A program made the translations under genes and the position numbers. A DNA stretch of 64,000 nt, taken from positions 4,994,501 to 5,058,500 of the forward strand of contig NZ_CP108106.1 in the NCBI RefSeq assembly GCF_041435195.1. The letters are read 5' to 3'. Below the pieces are notes generated by a model, which saw only the letters and a program-made list of their open reading frames with translations, had not been told where the DNA came from and ran no database searches. Of the stretch, positions 16,103-25,214 are shown in pieces. This DNA comes from Streptomyces sp. NBC_00224. GTDB taxonomy: Bacteria > Actinomycetota > Actinomycetes > Streptomycetales > Streptomycetaceae. Positions within the stretch are counted from its first letter, which is position 1; every line of letters begins with the position of its first letter.

Positions 16103-17047
16103 ATGACCACTCTGCGCCCCCTAGGTGCCTCCGACCTCTCCGTCTTCCCGCTCGCCCTCGGCGGCAACGTCTTCGGCTGGACCGCCGACGAGGCCGCGTC
16201 GTTCGCGGTGCTCGACGCGTACACCAAGGCGGGCGGCAACTTCGTGGACACGGCCGACACGTACTCGTCCTGGATCCCCGGCAACGAGGGCGGCGAGTCC
16301 GAGAAGATCATCGGCAAGTGGCTGGGCGCGCGCGGCAACCGCGCGGACGTCGTCGTCGCCACGAAGGTGGGCGCGCACCCCGAGTTCAAGGGGCTCGCCG
16401 CCCCCACCATCAAGGCCGCCGCCGAGGCGTCGCTGCGCCGGCTCGGCACCGACTACATCGACCTGTACTACACGCACTTCGACGACGAGTCCGTCCCGGT
16501 CGAGGAGATCGTCACCGCCCTCGACCAGCTGGTGCGGGACGGCAAGGTGCGCGCCGTCGCCGCCTCCAACATCTCCCCGGAGCGGCTCCGGGACTCGCTG
16601 GACTTCTCCGACCGCGAGGGCCTGGCCAAGTACGTCGCCCTCCAGCCGCACTACAACCTCGTCTCGCGCGGCACCTACGAGGGCCGCCTCCAGGACACCG
16701 CCGCCCGCTCGGGCCTGGCTGCCGTCCCCTATTTCTCGCTCGCCTCCGGGTTCCTCACCGGCAAGTACCGCCCGGGCCAGCACGTCGAGAGCGCGCGGGC
16801 CGGGAGCGCCGCCAAGCACCTGGAGACCGACCGGGGCGCGAAGGTCCTGGCCGCGCTGGACCGTGTCGCGCAGGCGCACGGCGCCGAGCCCGCGAGCGTC
16901 GCGCTCGCCTGGCTCGCCGCCCAGCCGACCGTGGTCGCCCCCATCGCCTCGGCCCGTACGGTCGAGCAGCTGCCCGCGCTCCTCGCGGTCGCGGACCTGG
17001 AGCTCACGGACGCGGAGCTGAGCGAGCTGAAGACCGCCTCGGCATAG
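16103..17047 (+). CDS. aldo/keto reductase
   Basis: 314 residues, the standard (beta/alpha)8 AKR length. The catalytic tetrad is complete: Asp49 and Tyr54 (NFVDTADTY), Lys88 (VVATKVG) and His125 (YYTHFDD). The C-terminal PIASARTVEQL segment is the NADPH-binding phosphate loop. It belongs to the group resembling voltage-gated K-channel beta subunits and YghZ. The carbonyl substrate is unknown. It follows the M23 gene by 61 bp on the same strand, a possible co-transcription, though the two functions are unrelated. Confidence 0.9.
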   Translation: MTTLRPLGASDLSVFPLALGGNVFGWTADEAASFAVLDAYTKAGGNFVDTADTYSSWIPGNEGGESEKIIGKWLGARGNRADVVVATKVGAHPEFKGLAAPTIKAAAEASLRRLGTDYIDLYYTHFDDESVPVEEIVTALDQLVRDGKVRAVAASNISPERLRDSLDFSDREGLAKYVALQPHYNLVSRGTYEGRLQDTAARSGLAAVPYFSLASGFLTGKYRPGQHVESARAGSAAKHLETDRGAKVLAALDRVAQAHGAEPASVALAWLAAQPTVVAPIASARTVEQLPALLAVADLELTDAELSELKTASA

Positions 17048-17095
17048 CGCGCAACGCTCCCGGCGCTGCCGCCGCTTTCGGCGCCTTGAGCGCCT

Positions 17096-18484
17096 TCAGC
17101 GCAGATAGGGGTTGTACGGGGAGGACTGGTCGTACCCGTACGGGGCCTGCTGTCCGTACGGGGCCTGGTGTCCGTACGGGTACGGCTGGGCCGGGATCCA
17201 GATGCGGCCCGCCGCGCCCGCCGCGTAGTGCAGCGCGGGCCCGGCCACCTCCCTGCGCTCCCACAGGTGGTGCAGCAGCTCCTGCTCGCGGGCCGTGAAG
17301 TCCGGGCCGGCCTGGGCGCGGCGGGCCCGGCGGCGCAGGAACGCGAGGGCCGTCGCGAACGCCTCGTACTCCGCGACCGTCCGGGCCGCCCGCCTGCCCC
17401 CGTAGGTGCGGTGCGCGAAGTCCCGGGCCATCGAGCGGGCCCGCATCGAGGAGAGCGCGAGCGGCTCGGCGGGGCCCAGCCAGCCCGCCGCCGCGTACGC
17501 GGGCAGCTCGGCCGCGACCGTACGCAGCTCCCGCTGGCGGCTCCAGATCGCCAGCCAGGTGAGCAGGCCGAAGACGGGGACCATGAACGCGGCGTAGACG
17601 AGGTAGAAGCCGTACGTCCCGAACGACGACGAGCCGTTCCACAGCGCGTGCATCCCCATCGCGGACAGCAGACCGAGCAGCGGCAGGCCGATGCGGCGCC
17701 GGCGGCGGCCCGGCGCCGCGAGCGCTGCCGCCCCGAAGCCGATGCCGGTGCACACCGTGAACAGCGGGTGCGCGAACGGCGACATCACGATCCGTACGAA
17801 GAACGTCGCCGCGGTCGTGGAGGAGAGGCCCGCGGTGTGGCTGACCTGGTCCTCGCCGAAGGCGTTGCCCAGATAGAGGATGTTCTCGGTGAAGGCGAAG
17901 CCGGTCGCGGTGAAGCCCGCGACGACGACGCCGTCGACTATCCCCTTGAAATCCCGTCTTCGGAACAGGAAGAGCAGCAGCACGGCGGCCGCCTTGGCGC
18001 TCTCCTCGACGACGGGCGCGATGACGGTCGCACCGAGGTGGTCGGCGGAGGACGGGTCGGCGGTCGCGGTGGCTATCCACTTGGTCGCGAACGAGTTGGC
18101 GATGATCGCCACCAGCGCGGCGGCGCACGCGCCCCAGGCGAAGGCGAACAGCAGGTTGCGCCACGGGCCCGGATCCACCCGGTCGAGCCAGCGGAACGCG
18201 GTGCCGAGCAGCGGCACGGGCAGCACGGCCAGCGCCAGCCCCACCAGGAACCCCTCGGTGCCGGTCTGTTCCCGCACGATCGCGAGGATGACCAGACCGC
18301 ACAGGGCGAGCAGGGTGATCAGCGCCCCGGCCCGGACGGCCTTGGAACGCCAGAAGTCGCGCCGCGGCCGGTAGCGCCACTTGGAGCGCTCCGGCACGGC
18401 GTCGAACCGCGGCTCGGCGCCCCGCTCCGGGACCGGCTGGAGCGGGCCCGGCGGCTGGCGTTGCGGAAGCGACTCGGACGACAC
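17096..18484 (-). CDS. PrsW-like intramembrane metalloprotease
   Basis: 462 residues from GTG 18484 (AGGG 8 bases upstream). About nine TM helices follow a Pro-rich N-terminus. The PrsW/CAAX-like zinc and catalytic motifs are present: APVVEESAKA (EExxK type), FAFTENILY and MGMHALWNGSS. In Bacillus PrsW makes the site-1 cut of an anti-sigma factor; here the substrate is unknown, though several sigma and anti-sigma elements lie in the window. The C-terminal ~110 residues are cytosolic and end in PYGHQAPYGQQAPYGYDQ, tandem PYG repeats. Convergent with the aldo/keto reductase gene. Confidence 0.88.
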   Translation of the reverse strand: MSSESLPQRQPPGPLQPVPERGAEPRFDAVPERSKWRYRPRRDFWRSKAVRAGALITLLALCGLVILAIVREQTGTEGFLVGLALAVLPVPLLGTAFRWLDRVDPGPWRNLLFAFAWGACAAALVAIIANSFATKWIATATADPSSADHLGATVIAPVVEESAKAAAVLLLFLFRRRDFKGIVDGVVVAGFTATGFAFTENILYLGNAFGEDQVSHTAGLSSTTAATFFVRIVMSPFAHPLFTVCTGIGFGAAALAAPGRRRRRIGLPLLGLLSAMGMHALWNGSSSFGTYGFYLVYAAFMVPVFGLLTWLAIWSRQRELRTVAAELPAYAAAGWLGPAEPLALSSMRARSMARDFAHRTYGGRRAARTVAEYEAFATALAFLRRRARRAQAGPDFTAREQELLHHLWERREVAGPALHYAAGAAGRIWIPAQPYPYGHQAPYGQQAPYGYDQSSPYNPYLR

Positions 18485-18539
18485 CAGACGACCCTAACGA
18501 GGGGTACGGACAATCCGCGACGGTGCGTGGGGTCGGCTG

Positions 18540-19319
18540 TCAGGCGGACGGCAGCTCGGCCACGCGCCTGAAGAGCAGGTCGTGCACCACATGGCCCTTG
18601 TCGAGGCCCTGTCCCTCGAAGCGTGTGAGTGGCCGGAACGCGGGCCTCGGCGCGTAGCCGCCGTCCGGCTGGGTGTTCTCGAACGCGGGGTGCGCGTCGA
18701 GCACCTCCAGCATCTGCTCGGCGTACGGCTCCCAGTCGGTGGCGCAGTGCAGTACGGCGCCGGGCTTGAGCCGGGGTGCGGCGAGGGTGAGGAAGTCGGG
18801 CTGGATGATGCGGCGCTTGTGGTGGCGCTTCTTGGGCCAGGGGTCCGGGAAGTAGACGCGCAGCCCGTCCAGCGAATCCGGCTCCAGCATCTCGCGCAGC
18901 AGGATGACCGCGTCGCCGTTGCCGACGCGTACGTTGCTGAGGCCGCCGCGCTCGGCGAGGCCGAGGAGGTTGCCCTGGCCGGGGGTGTGCACGTCGACGG
19001 CGAGGATGCCGGTGCCGGGGTCGGCGGCGGCCATCTCGGCGGTCGCCTCGCCCATCCCGAAGCCGATCTCCAGGACGACGGGCAGCCCGTCGAACATCTC
19101 CTTCAGGTCGAGCTTGCCGAGCCCGTCGATATCGAGCCCCCACAGGGGCCACAGCCGCTCCAGATACTCGCCCTGGCCGGTGGTCACCCGGCTGCGGCGC
19201 GGCTGGAAACTGCGGATCCGCCGCTCGTGGTGCGATCCGGCGGGATCTGCGACGGGACCCCCGGGAAACCGGGGCTCGCCCTTGGGGCGACGGGCGGAGG
19301 CGGCGGGCTGCTCAGACAC
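18540..19319 (-). CDS. trmB: tRNA (guanine-N7-)-methyltransferase
   Basis: 259 residues from GTG 19319. TrmB uses S-adenosylmethionine to form m7G46 in the variable loop of tRNA. SAM-binding LEIGFGMGEAT, the acidic LAVDVH strand, the signature YFPDPWPKKRHHKRRI and the later TDWEPYAEQM are all present. The N-terminal ~50 residues are a hydrophilic extension with RSFQPRRSRVT. It lies 55 bp from the start of the PrsW-like gene on the same strand and could be co-transcribed with it. Confidence 0.95.
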   Translation of the reverse strand: MSEQPAASARRPKGEPRFPGGPVADPAGSHHERRIRSFQPRRSRVTTGQGEYLERLWPLWGLDIDGLGKLDLKEMFDGLPVVLEIGFGMGEATAEMAAADPGTGILAVDVHTPGQGNLLGLAERGGLSNVRVGNGDAVILLREMLEPDSLDGLRVYFPDPWPKKRHHKRRIIQPDFLTLAAPRLKPGAVLHCATDWEPYAEQMLEVLDAHPAFENTQPDGGYAPRPAFRPLTRFEGQGLDKGHVVHDLLFRRVAELPSA

Positions 19320-19360
19320 AATTACCGGATTCTACGTGCCCGGCCCCCGGGGCCGCCTGC

Positions 19361-20569
19361 TCACACCCGCGCCGCCCCCAGCACCTCCAGTGCCCGCCGT
19401 GCCACCTCGCGGCCGATCGGCAGGGACGCCGTGGCCGCCGGGGACGGGGCGTTCAGGACGTGGATCGTGCGGGGGGCCTCGCGGATGAGGAAGTCGTCGA
19501 CCAGGGTGCCGTCGCGCAGGACCGCCTGGGCGCGGACGCCCGACGAGGTCGGGTGGAGATCGGACTCCTCGACCCCGGGGAGCAGCCGGCGGACCGCCTC
19601 CGTGAAGGCGCGGCGGGACAGGGAGCGGTGGATCTCGCCCGCTCCGTACCGCCAGTGGCGGCTCGCCATCCGCCAGGAGCCGGGCCAGGTCAGGGTCGAG
19701 GCCAGCTCGGCCGGGCGGATCGTGCGCCAGTCGTAGCCCTCGCGGGCCGCCGCCGGCACCGCGTTCGGCCCGACGTGGACGCCGCCGTTCACCCCACGGG
19801 TCAGATGCACCCCGAGGAAGGGGAACGCCGGGTCCGGGACCGGGTACACCAGCCCCTTGACCAGACCGGGTCGCGCCAGGTCGTAGTACTCGCCCCGGAA
19901 CGGCACGATCCGCACCCCCGGCTCGTCCCCGGCCAGCCGCGCCACCCGGTCGCAGTGCAGCCCCGCGCAGTTCACCAGCGCCCGCGCCCGCAGCACCGCC
20001 CCGGTCGAGGTGCGCACCGCCACACCCGCGTCGGGGCGGCGCGATATCCGGACCGCCTCCGTCCCGTACCGGATCTCCGCGCCCGACAGCTCGGCCAGGC
20101 GGGCCGCCACCGCCGGGAAGTCGCACACCCCGGTCGTGCCGACGTGGATCGCCGCCAGGCCCCGGACCTCCGGCTCGTACTCGGCGATCTGCGCGGGGCC
20201 CAGCTCGCGCACCGGTATCCCGTTCTCCCGGCCCCGCTGGACCAGCGCGTGCAGCCTCGGCAGCTCGTCGCGCTCGGTCGCCACGATCAGCTTGCCGGTC
20301 ACCTCGTGCGGGATGCCCTGCTCGGCGCAGAACGCCACCATCTCGGCCGCGCCCCGCACCGCGTACCGCGCCTTCAGGGAGTCCGGGCGGTAGTAGATCC
20401 CGCTGTGGATCACCCCGCTGTTGCGTCCGGTCTGGTGCCGGGCCGGGCCGTCCTCCTTCTCCAGGACCGTCACCCGGGTGCCGGGCGAGGCCTGCGTCAG
20501 GGCATACGCCGTCGACAGACCGACGATCCCGCCGCCGATCACCAGCACGTCACAGTCGTACGCGGTCAC
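19361..20569 (-). CDS. lhgO: L-2-hydroxyglutarate oxidase (FAD-dependent)
   Basis: The frame opens at GTG 20584, but GGGAGG lies inside that longer frame and is correctly spaced (7 bases) to the GTG at 20569, which starts TAYDCDVLVIGGGIVG; I choose that start (402 residues). Features are the FAD Rossmann motif VIGGGIVGLSTAYAL, HQTGRNSGVIHSGIYY, CNFP-like GVCDFPAVAARL and the C-terminal NAPSPAATASLPIG, typical of LhgO and YgaF. The enzyme oxidises L-2-hydroxyglutarate to 2-oxoglutarate, repairing a by-product of central metabolism. It stands downstream of the NsdA-like gene on the same strand. Confidence 0.92.
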   Translation of the reverse strand: MTAYDCDVLVIGGGIVGLSTAYALTQASPGTRVTVLEKEDGPARHQTGRNSGVIHSGIYYRPDSLKARYAVRGAAEMVAFCAEQGIPHEVTGKLIVATERDELPRLHALVQRGRENGIPVRELGPAQIAEYEPEVRGLAAIHVGTTGVCDFPAVAARLAELSGAEIRYGTEAVRISRRPDAGVAVRTSTGAVLRARALVNCAGLHCDRVARLAGDEPGVRIVPFRGEYYDLARPGLVKGLVYPVPDPAFPFLGVHLTRGVNGGVHVGPNAVPAAAREGYDWRTIRPAELASTLTWPGSWRMASRHWRYGAGEIHRSLSRRAFTEAVRRLLPGVEESDLHPTSSGVRAQAVLRDGTLVDDFLIREAPRTIHVLNAPSPAATASLPIGREVARRALEVLGAARV

Positions 20570-20639
20570 CACCACACCTCCCACCCCAGATAGTGCACTG
20601 GCCCACTGACAATGCCCGTAAACCCGTGGGGGAAGTGAT

Positions 20640-22055
20640 CTACGCCGGGGCGACGAGGAGCGGGCGCGCCCGCTCCCGCAGCTCCACGACGCGCGGCTCG
20701 TCCCCGTACGGCTCCAGGCGGTGCAGCAGGTCCCGTACGTACTCGGTGGTCCGCGCCGACGAGATCCGCCCGGCGACCTCCACCGCGCGCGTGCCCGCCG
20801 CGCACGCCGCGTCCAGGTTGCCCGACTCCAGCTCGGCCACCGCCGACACCACGAGCCGCAGGCCGTGGGAGCGCACGAACTCCTCGGTCGGCCGGGACAG
20901 CGCCTGCTCGGTGAAGCGGCGCACCTGGCGCGGGGCCTTCAGATCGCGGTAGCACTCGGCCGCGTCCGCCGCGAAGCGGTCGTACGAGTAGAAGCCCAGC
21001 CAGGACGGGTCCGAGTCGCCGTCCCGGGAGCGCTCCAGCCACGCCTCGGAGGCCTTGAGCGCGGCCCCGGCCGCGAGCGCGTCGCCCGCCTTAGCGTGCG
21101 CGCGTGCCTCGACGAGCCGGAAGAAGCTCATGGTGCGGGCGGTCGCCAGGCCCCGGTTCCGCTCGACGGCGGCCTGCGCCAGGTCCACGCCCTCGTCGGC
21201 GAAGCCCCGGTAGGTGGCCTGGAGCGACATCGAGGCCAGTACGTATCCGCCCAGTGGCACGTCGGCCGCCGCGCGCGCCAGGCGCAGCGCCTGGATGTAG
21301 TAGCGCTGGGCGGCTTCCTGCTGGCCGGTGTCGAAGGCCATCCAGCCGGCCAGTCTGGTCAGTTCGGCGGTCGCGCCGAACAGGCCCCGGCCGACCTCGT
21401 CGGTGTAGGAGCCGAGCAGCAGCGGCGCCGCGTCCACTCGTAAGCACTCGGGAACCATCGACGAACGCCAGTCCCCGCCCCCGTACTTGGAGTCCCAGCG
21501 GCGCGCGTCCTCCGCCGCCTCGCGCAGTTTGGCCACATCGCTGTGGCCGACCTTCAGCGGTGTCCCGGCCGCCCCGTCGTGGTCGCGTGCGACCGACGAG
21601 TCGGCGGGGGTTATGAGCCAGCGGGAGGCGGGGGTCGCGTACGCGGTGACCGCGAAGGATCCGGCCAGCGACTGCCAGATGCCGCCGCCCGCCCGCCGTC
21701 CGGCCAGATCGAGCCGGTAGAGCTCGGTCGCGGAGCGGACCGCCTCGCCCACGTCGCGCGGGAACGCCAGACCGACCTCGGGCGCCGGGTCGGCGTCGGC
21801 CAGCCCGATCTCGTGCAGCGGCACCGGGCGGCCCAGCTTGGCGCCGATGGCCGCCGCGATCAGATGGGGCGCGGCGCCCTGGGGCACCATGCCCTTGGAG
21901 ACCCAGCGGGCCACCGACGTCTTGTCGTAGCGAAGGGTCAGGCCGCGCTGAGCTCCGAGGTCGTTGACCCGTCGTGCGAGTCCGGCATTGCTGATTCCCG
22001 CGAGGGCGAGAACGGTGCCGAGCTTCTCGTTCGGCCCGCGTTGCTCCCTGGACAT
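20640..22055 (-). CDS. NsdA-like / sporulation-associated regulator with a TTA codon
   Basis: ATG 22055 is preceded by GAGGGGT at good spacing; 471 residues. The N-terminal ~80 residues ([22 protein letters not shown] and [13 protein letters not shown]) form an HTH-like module; the rest is an all-helical TPR-like region. Relatives include NsdA/NsdB, which influence sporulation and antibiotic production in S. coelicolor, and from memory a sporulation-associated gene at the equivalent locus (not verified). Residue 205 (in PECLRVD) is encoded by TTA (plus-strand TAA at 21441-21443), so full translation should need the bldA tRNA. It is transcribed toward lhgO. Confidence 0.82.
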   Translation of the reverse strand: MSREQRGPNEKLGTVLALAGISNAGLARRVNDLGAQRGLTLRYDKTSVARWVSKGMVPQGAAPHLIAAAIGAKLGRPVPLHEIGLADADPAPEVGLAFPRDVGEAVRSATELYRLDLAGRRAGGGIWQSLAGSFAVTAYATPASRWLITPADSSVARDHDGAAGTPLKVGHSDVAKLREAAEDARRWDSKYGGGDWRSSMVPECLRVDAAPLLLGSYTDEVGRGLFGATAELTRLAGWMAFDTGQQEAAQRYYIQALRLARAAADVPLGGYVLASMSLQATYRGFADEGVDLAQAAVERNRGLATARTMSFFRLVEARAHAKAGDALAAGAALKASEAWLERSRDGDSDPSWLGFYSYDRFAADAAECYRDLKAPRQVRRFTEQALSRPTEEFVRSHGLRLVVSAVAELESGNLDAACAAGTRAVEVAGRISSARTTEYVRDLLHRLEPYGDEPRVVELRERARPLLVAPA

Positions 22056-22779
22056 GCGCCACCCCTCGACACAGACGGCGTCCCCCGGGGCCGCGCCCCG
22101 GGTCCGTCCGGCCGCACAATCGTGTGGCCGAGCCCCCAGGAATATGCCGCCCGCGGAGAACAGCAGTACACCCAGCGTAGTTCGCCGCATCCCGACCGTT
22201 AAGAGGCGGTGTTCCGGATGGCGAGATTGTTTTCCGTACGGACGAGTTCGGTCGCTGTCTGTGTGCTCCGGGTGTGTGGCCGTGCGCGGTGCGTGCGCTC
22301 TGGCCCGCGTGGAGCGGGGAGCGCTTCCATGTCAGGTGCGTGGGTCGGCCCGCTGAACTGGATCCAGTGGGCTGGGGGACACCGTCGCCTCAATCCCCGC
22401 GGGCGGCGGACCGGTCCGGGAGGCGGACAGCGCCTCCCGGACTGTGGGTCTTCTCCGCCGGCTTCACTGCCGGTTTCATGCCCGCTTCGAGGCGCCCGCC
22501 ACGCGCGCCCGGGGCGAAGTTGGCCGAAAAGCGACGGTCCCGCACCACCCGGAAACGTCACTCGCGCTCGTCAGAAGAGCTGTCAATCGGCCATCCATGG
22601 GGGCGCGTTCACTTTTTGCGCGCGCTACCCCGAGGCCCCTCTCGTACGCCATTGTCATGGCAGCATGGTCCCGAGCGACCTCAGAACCGCACGGACACAC
22701 CCCGCCGTACGTCCGCGTACGGCCGGTCCCGGTTCTGTCGGCGCGTACGACGGGTTGTCCACAGGCTGTGGAGGCGGCG
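22056..22779. other. 725-bp divergent intergenic region with several dyads
   Basis: No gene is supported. It contains the 12-bp palindrome ACTGGATCCAGT (22357-22368); a perfect 11-bp hairpin, GTCCGGGAGGC (22414-22424) with GCCTCCCGGAC (22432-22442); a perfect DnaA-box sequence TTGTCCACA (22755-22763); and the dyad TCCACAGGCTGTGGA (22758-22772), which overlaps the GGAGG of the next gene. Length and dyads suggest dense regulation. Confidence 0.6.
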
Positions 22780-24891
22780 ATGCGGTGGCTGGTGGGCTGG
22801 AGCAGTGTCGCCGCGAGGTTCGGTGCCGTGGGGACGGCCGGTGCCGTGGGTGCGCCCGAGGAGGGGCGCACCGTCCACCCCGTCGGCTCCCAGCTGCTGT
22901 GGGGCGACCCCGATCCGCTCTGGGCGGTCGGCGACTGGCGGCCCGACGAGATCCGCGTGGTCAGCGTGGGGGCGGACACCCGGCTCGCGGTGCTCGGCTG
23001 CTGCGCCGCCAGTGACGAGGAGCTGCGAGTAGGGCTGTTCGCGGCACGCGGGGGCGCACTGCGGCACCTGTCCGCCTGGCCGGGCAGCTATACGGCGGTT
23101 GCCCAGGTCGGCCGCAGGGTCACTGTCGTCGGTGACCTGGCCGGCGCACGCCCCGTCTTCTACACGCCCTGGGCGACCGGCACCGCGTACGCCACGGCCG
23201 CCCTGCCGCTCGCCGACCTCATCGAAGCCCAGCTGGACATCGGCCACTTGGCGGCGCTGCTCGCCTGCCCGGACGTACCCGAGGCGCTCGGCGACTCCAC
23301 CCCCTACGCGGGAGTGCGGCGCATCCCGCCCGGCCACGCGCTGGTGCTGCGGGAGGGCTCGCGGGAGGTCACCGGGTACGAGCCGGTCGCCTCGCTCGCC
23401 GTCGCCGCGGCCCAAGTGGACGAGGAGAGCGCGGTGAACGGCGTACGGGAGGCGCTGGTCGCGGCCGTACGGGCCAGGCTCACCGCGCCGCGCCACGCCC
23501 CCGAGACGCTCCCGCAGGACCCCGGCCCGGTCCCCGGCATGGGCCCCGCCGAGCGGCGCGCCGCACGCGGGGGCCCGGCGCCCGGCATCGGCGCCGACCT
23601 CTCCGGGGGCCCGGCCTCGGCCACCCTGGCCCTGCTCGCCGCCGGGCTGCCCGGCAACCCCGGCACGGTGCTCGGCCACGGCACCGGCGCGGGCGAACGG
23701 CTCCTCGCGGTCACCTTCAACGACCTTGCCGTGCCCGGCCGCAGGAGCGAGGCCGAGCTGGAGCGGGCCGGGGCGATCGCGGCCAACCCGCGGCTGCACC
23801 ACGTGGTGGTGGCCGGCGACGAGGACGCCCTGCCGTACGCGGAGCTGGAGGGCCCGCTCACCGACGAGCCCGGCCCCTCGCTGGTCACTGCCGAGCGCCA
23901 CCGCCGCCGACTCGCCGCGGGCAGCGCGGACCACTTCACGGGCAGCGGGGCACGCCAGGTCCTGGACGCCCATCCCGCCCGCCTGGCCGACCTGTTGATG
24001 GACCGTCAGCGCCGCCACCTCCTCCGCCCGGCGGCGGCGCTCGCCAAGGCGGGCGGCCCCTCGGCGCACTCCCTGTTCGTCCCGCTCACGGTGTACCGGG
24101 CGGCGCGGAAACTGGCGCGGACGCCGTACCGGACGGGCATCGAGACGGCGGCGGAACGCCTGCGCCGCGACGCGGACGTCGTCGACACGGATGCGGAGAA
24201 CCCGCTGGACGCCTCGCTCGCGTCCCTGGCCTGGACGCGGCCGGGTCCGGCGGCGCGCTGGCTCACCGGGGAGGCGCTGGCTGAAGTATCGATCCGGCTG
24301 ATGGCGTCGGCGACCCGCCCGGCGACGGTGCTGCGCCCCGGCGAGGCACGGGCCCGGGCCGCGCTCGCCCGTTACGCCGCCGACCACCGCGTCCTCGAAC
24401 AAGCCGCCGAGATCCGCAGCCAGCGGCTGCACGCGCCGTTCCTGGACAACCAGGTGGTACGGGCGTGCCGCGCCCTGCCCGAGGCGCTACGGGTGCAGCC
24501 CGGCGCCCGGGCGGCGATCCTGCGGACGGTGCTGGCGGGTTCGGGGGTGCGCGACCTGCCGGCCGGCTGGGGCGCGACGTCCCACGCTTCGTCGTCGGCG
24601 GCGGTACGGGCGGGCCTGCGCCGCTCGATCGACCCCCTGATCGCGCTCTTCGAGGCGCCGCTGCTGGCGGACGCGGGCCTGATCGAGGCCCGCACGGTCC
24701 GCCGCGCGCTCCGCGCGGCGGCCTCGGGCGAACGCCTCCCCCTGGACGGCCTCGCCGACCTGATCTCCACAGAGCTGTGGCTGCGGCGCCTGCTGTCGCG
24801 CCGGGGCACGTGCTGGACGGGGGCGGCGGCGCCGAAGCAGCGGGCGGTGGCGGGAGGGATAACGCCTGCGCGCCCACCGCTGCGGGCGTAG
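22780..24891 (+). CDS. asparagine synthase / lasso-cyclase-like (McjC-type) protein
   Basis: ATG 22780 with GGAGG (22770-22774) 5 bases upstream; 703 residues. The first ~200 residues resemble a class II glutaminase fold but begin MRWLVGW, so the nucleophilic Cys2 of true asparagine synthetases is absent. The ATP-pyrophosphatase domain starts near GADLSGGPASATLALLA: the PP-loop SGGxDS appears as SGGPAS, with the Asp replaced by Ala. Further on, RLHAPFLDNQVVRACRALP is well conserved with AsnB and lasso cyclases. It could form an amide or isopeptide bond after adenylating a carboxylate, or be a catalytically weakened regulator. No lasso leader peptidase, RRE protein or precursor is seen nearby. 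Confidence 0.75.
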   Translation: MRWLVGWSSVAARFGAVGTAGAVGAPEEGRTVHPVGSQLLWGDPDPLWAVGDWRPDEIRVVSVGADTRLAVLGCCAASDEELRVGLFAARGGALRHLSAWPGSYTAVAQVGRRVTVVGDLAGARPVFYTPWATGTAYATAALPLADLIEAQLDIGHLAALLACPDVPEALGDSTPYAGVRRIPPGHALVLREGSREVTGYEPVASLAVAAAQVDEESAVNGVREALVAAVRARLTAPRHAPETLPQDPGPVPGMGPAERRAARGGPAPGIGADLSGGPASATLALLAAGLPGNPGTVLGHGTGAGERLLAVTFNDLAVPGRRSEAELERAGAIAANPRLHHVVVAGDEDALPYAELEGPLTDEPGPSLVTAERHRRRLAAGSADHFTGSGARQVLDAHPARLADLLMDRQRRHLLRPAAALAKAGGPSAHSLFVPLTVYRAARKLARTPYRTGIETAAERLRRDADVVDTDAENPLDASLASLAWTRPGPAARWLTGEALAEVSIRLMASATRPATVLRPGEARARAALARYAADHRVLEQAAEIRSQRLHAPFLDNQVVRACRALPEALRVQPGARAAILRTVLAGSGVRDLPAGWGATSHASSSAAVRAGLRRSIDPLIALFEAPLLADAGLIEARTVRRALRAAASGERLPLDGLADLISTELWLRRLLSRRGTCWTGAAAPKQRAVAGGITPARPPLRA

Positions 24892-24924
24892 CCCGGACCC
24901 CCCGTTTGTCTGCGGCTTCGGTGG

Positions 24925-25009
24925 GGGTTGCTCGCGCAGTTCCCCGCGCCCCTAAAAGCGCCCCTGCGGGGCGCCCCTATAGGGGCGCGGGGAACTGCGC
25001 GAGCAACCC
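24925..25009. repeat. large dispersed hairpin repeat (29-bp stem)
   Basis: The left arm 24925-24953 and right arm 24981-25009 are perfectly complementary over 29 bp; the core is CGCGCAGTTCCCCGCGCCCC. An inner GCGCCCC/GGGGCGC palindrome fills the loop. It is a dispersed Streptomyces intergenic repeat (another half copy at 13357) and here acts as a probable terminator of the McjC-like gene. Confidence 0.8.
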
Positions 25010-25214
25010 AGCACGGTCCGCAGACGAACGAAGCGGGGTGCAGGGGCCGCAGGCCCCGCAACGGGGTCCGGGGGCGTAGCCCCCGGGAAACCACCTCCAC
25101 CCCCCACCCACCCCCGGAGGCCACGCGGCGGAGCCGCAAATGTCACAGCGGGAAGGGGCGGGGTGGGGAAAAAAGCCCGCCGCAGGCGGAGCGAGGCCGA
25201 GACACAATGACCCC
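25010..25214. other. intergenic mini-hairpins before the AfsR-like gene
   Basis: No gene. Small hairpins GGGGCCGCAGGCCCC (about 25043) and GGGGGCGTAGCCCCC (about 25070) are typical of degenerate Streptomyces intergenic DNA. A promoter for the next gene is probably within 25140-25205, but no clear boxes are seen. Confidence 0.4.

Noticed and set aside
22199..22779. Frames in the divergent region before the asparagine-synthase-like gene that might hold a lasso precursor
   Set aside because: No short peptide with a Thr at -2, Gly/Ser/Cys first core residue and acidic ring position was found; coding bias is poor.
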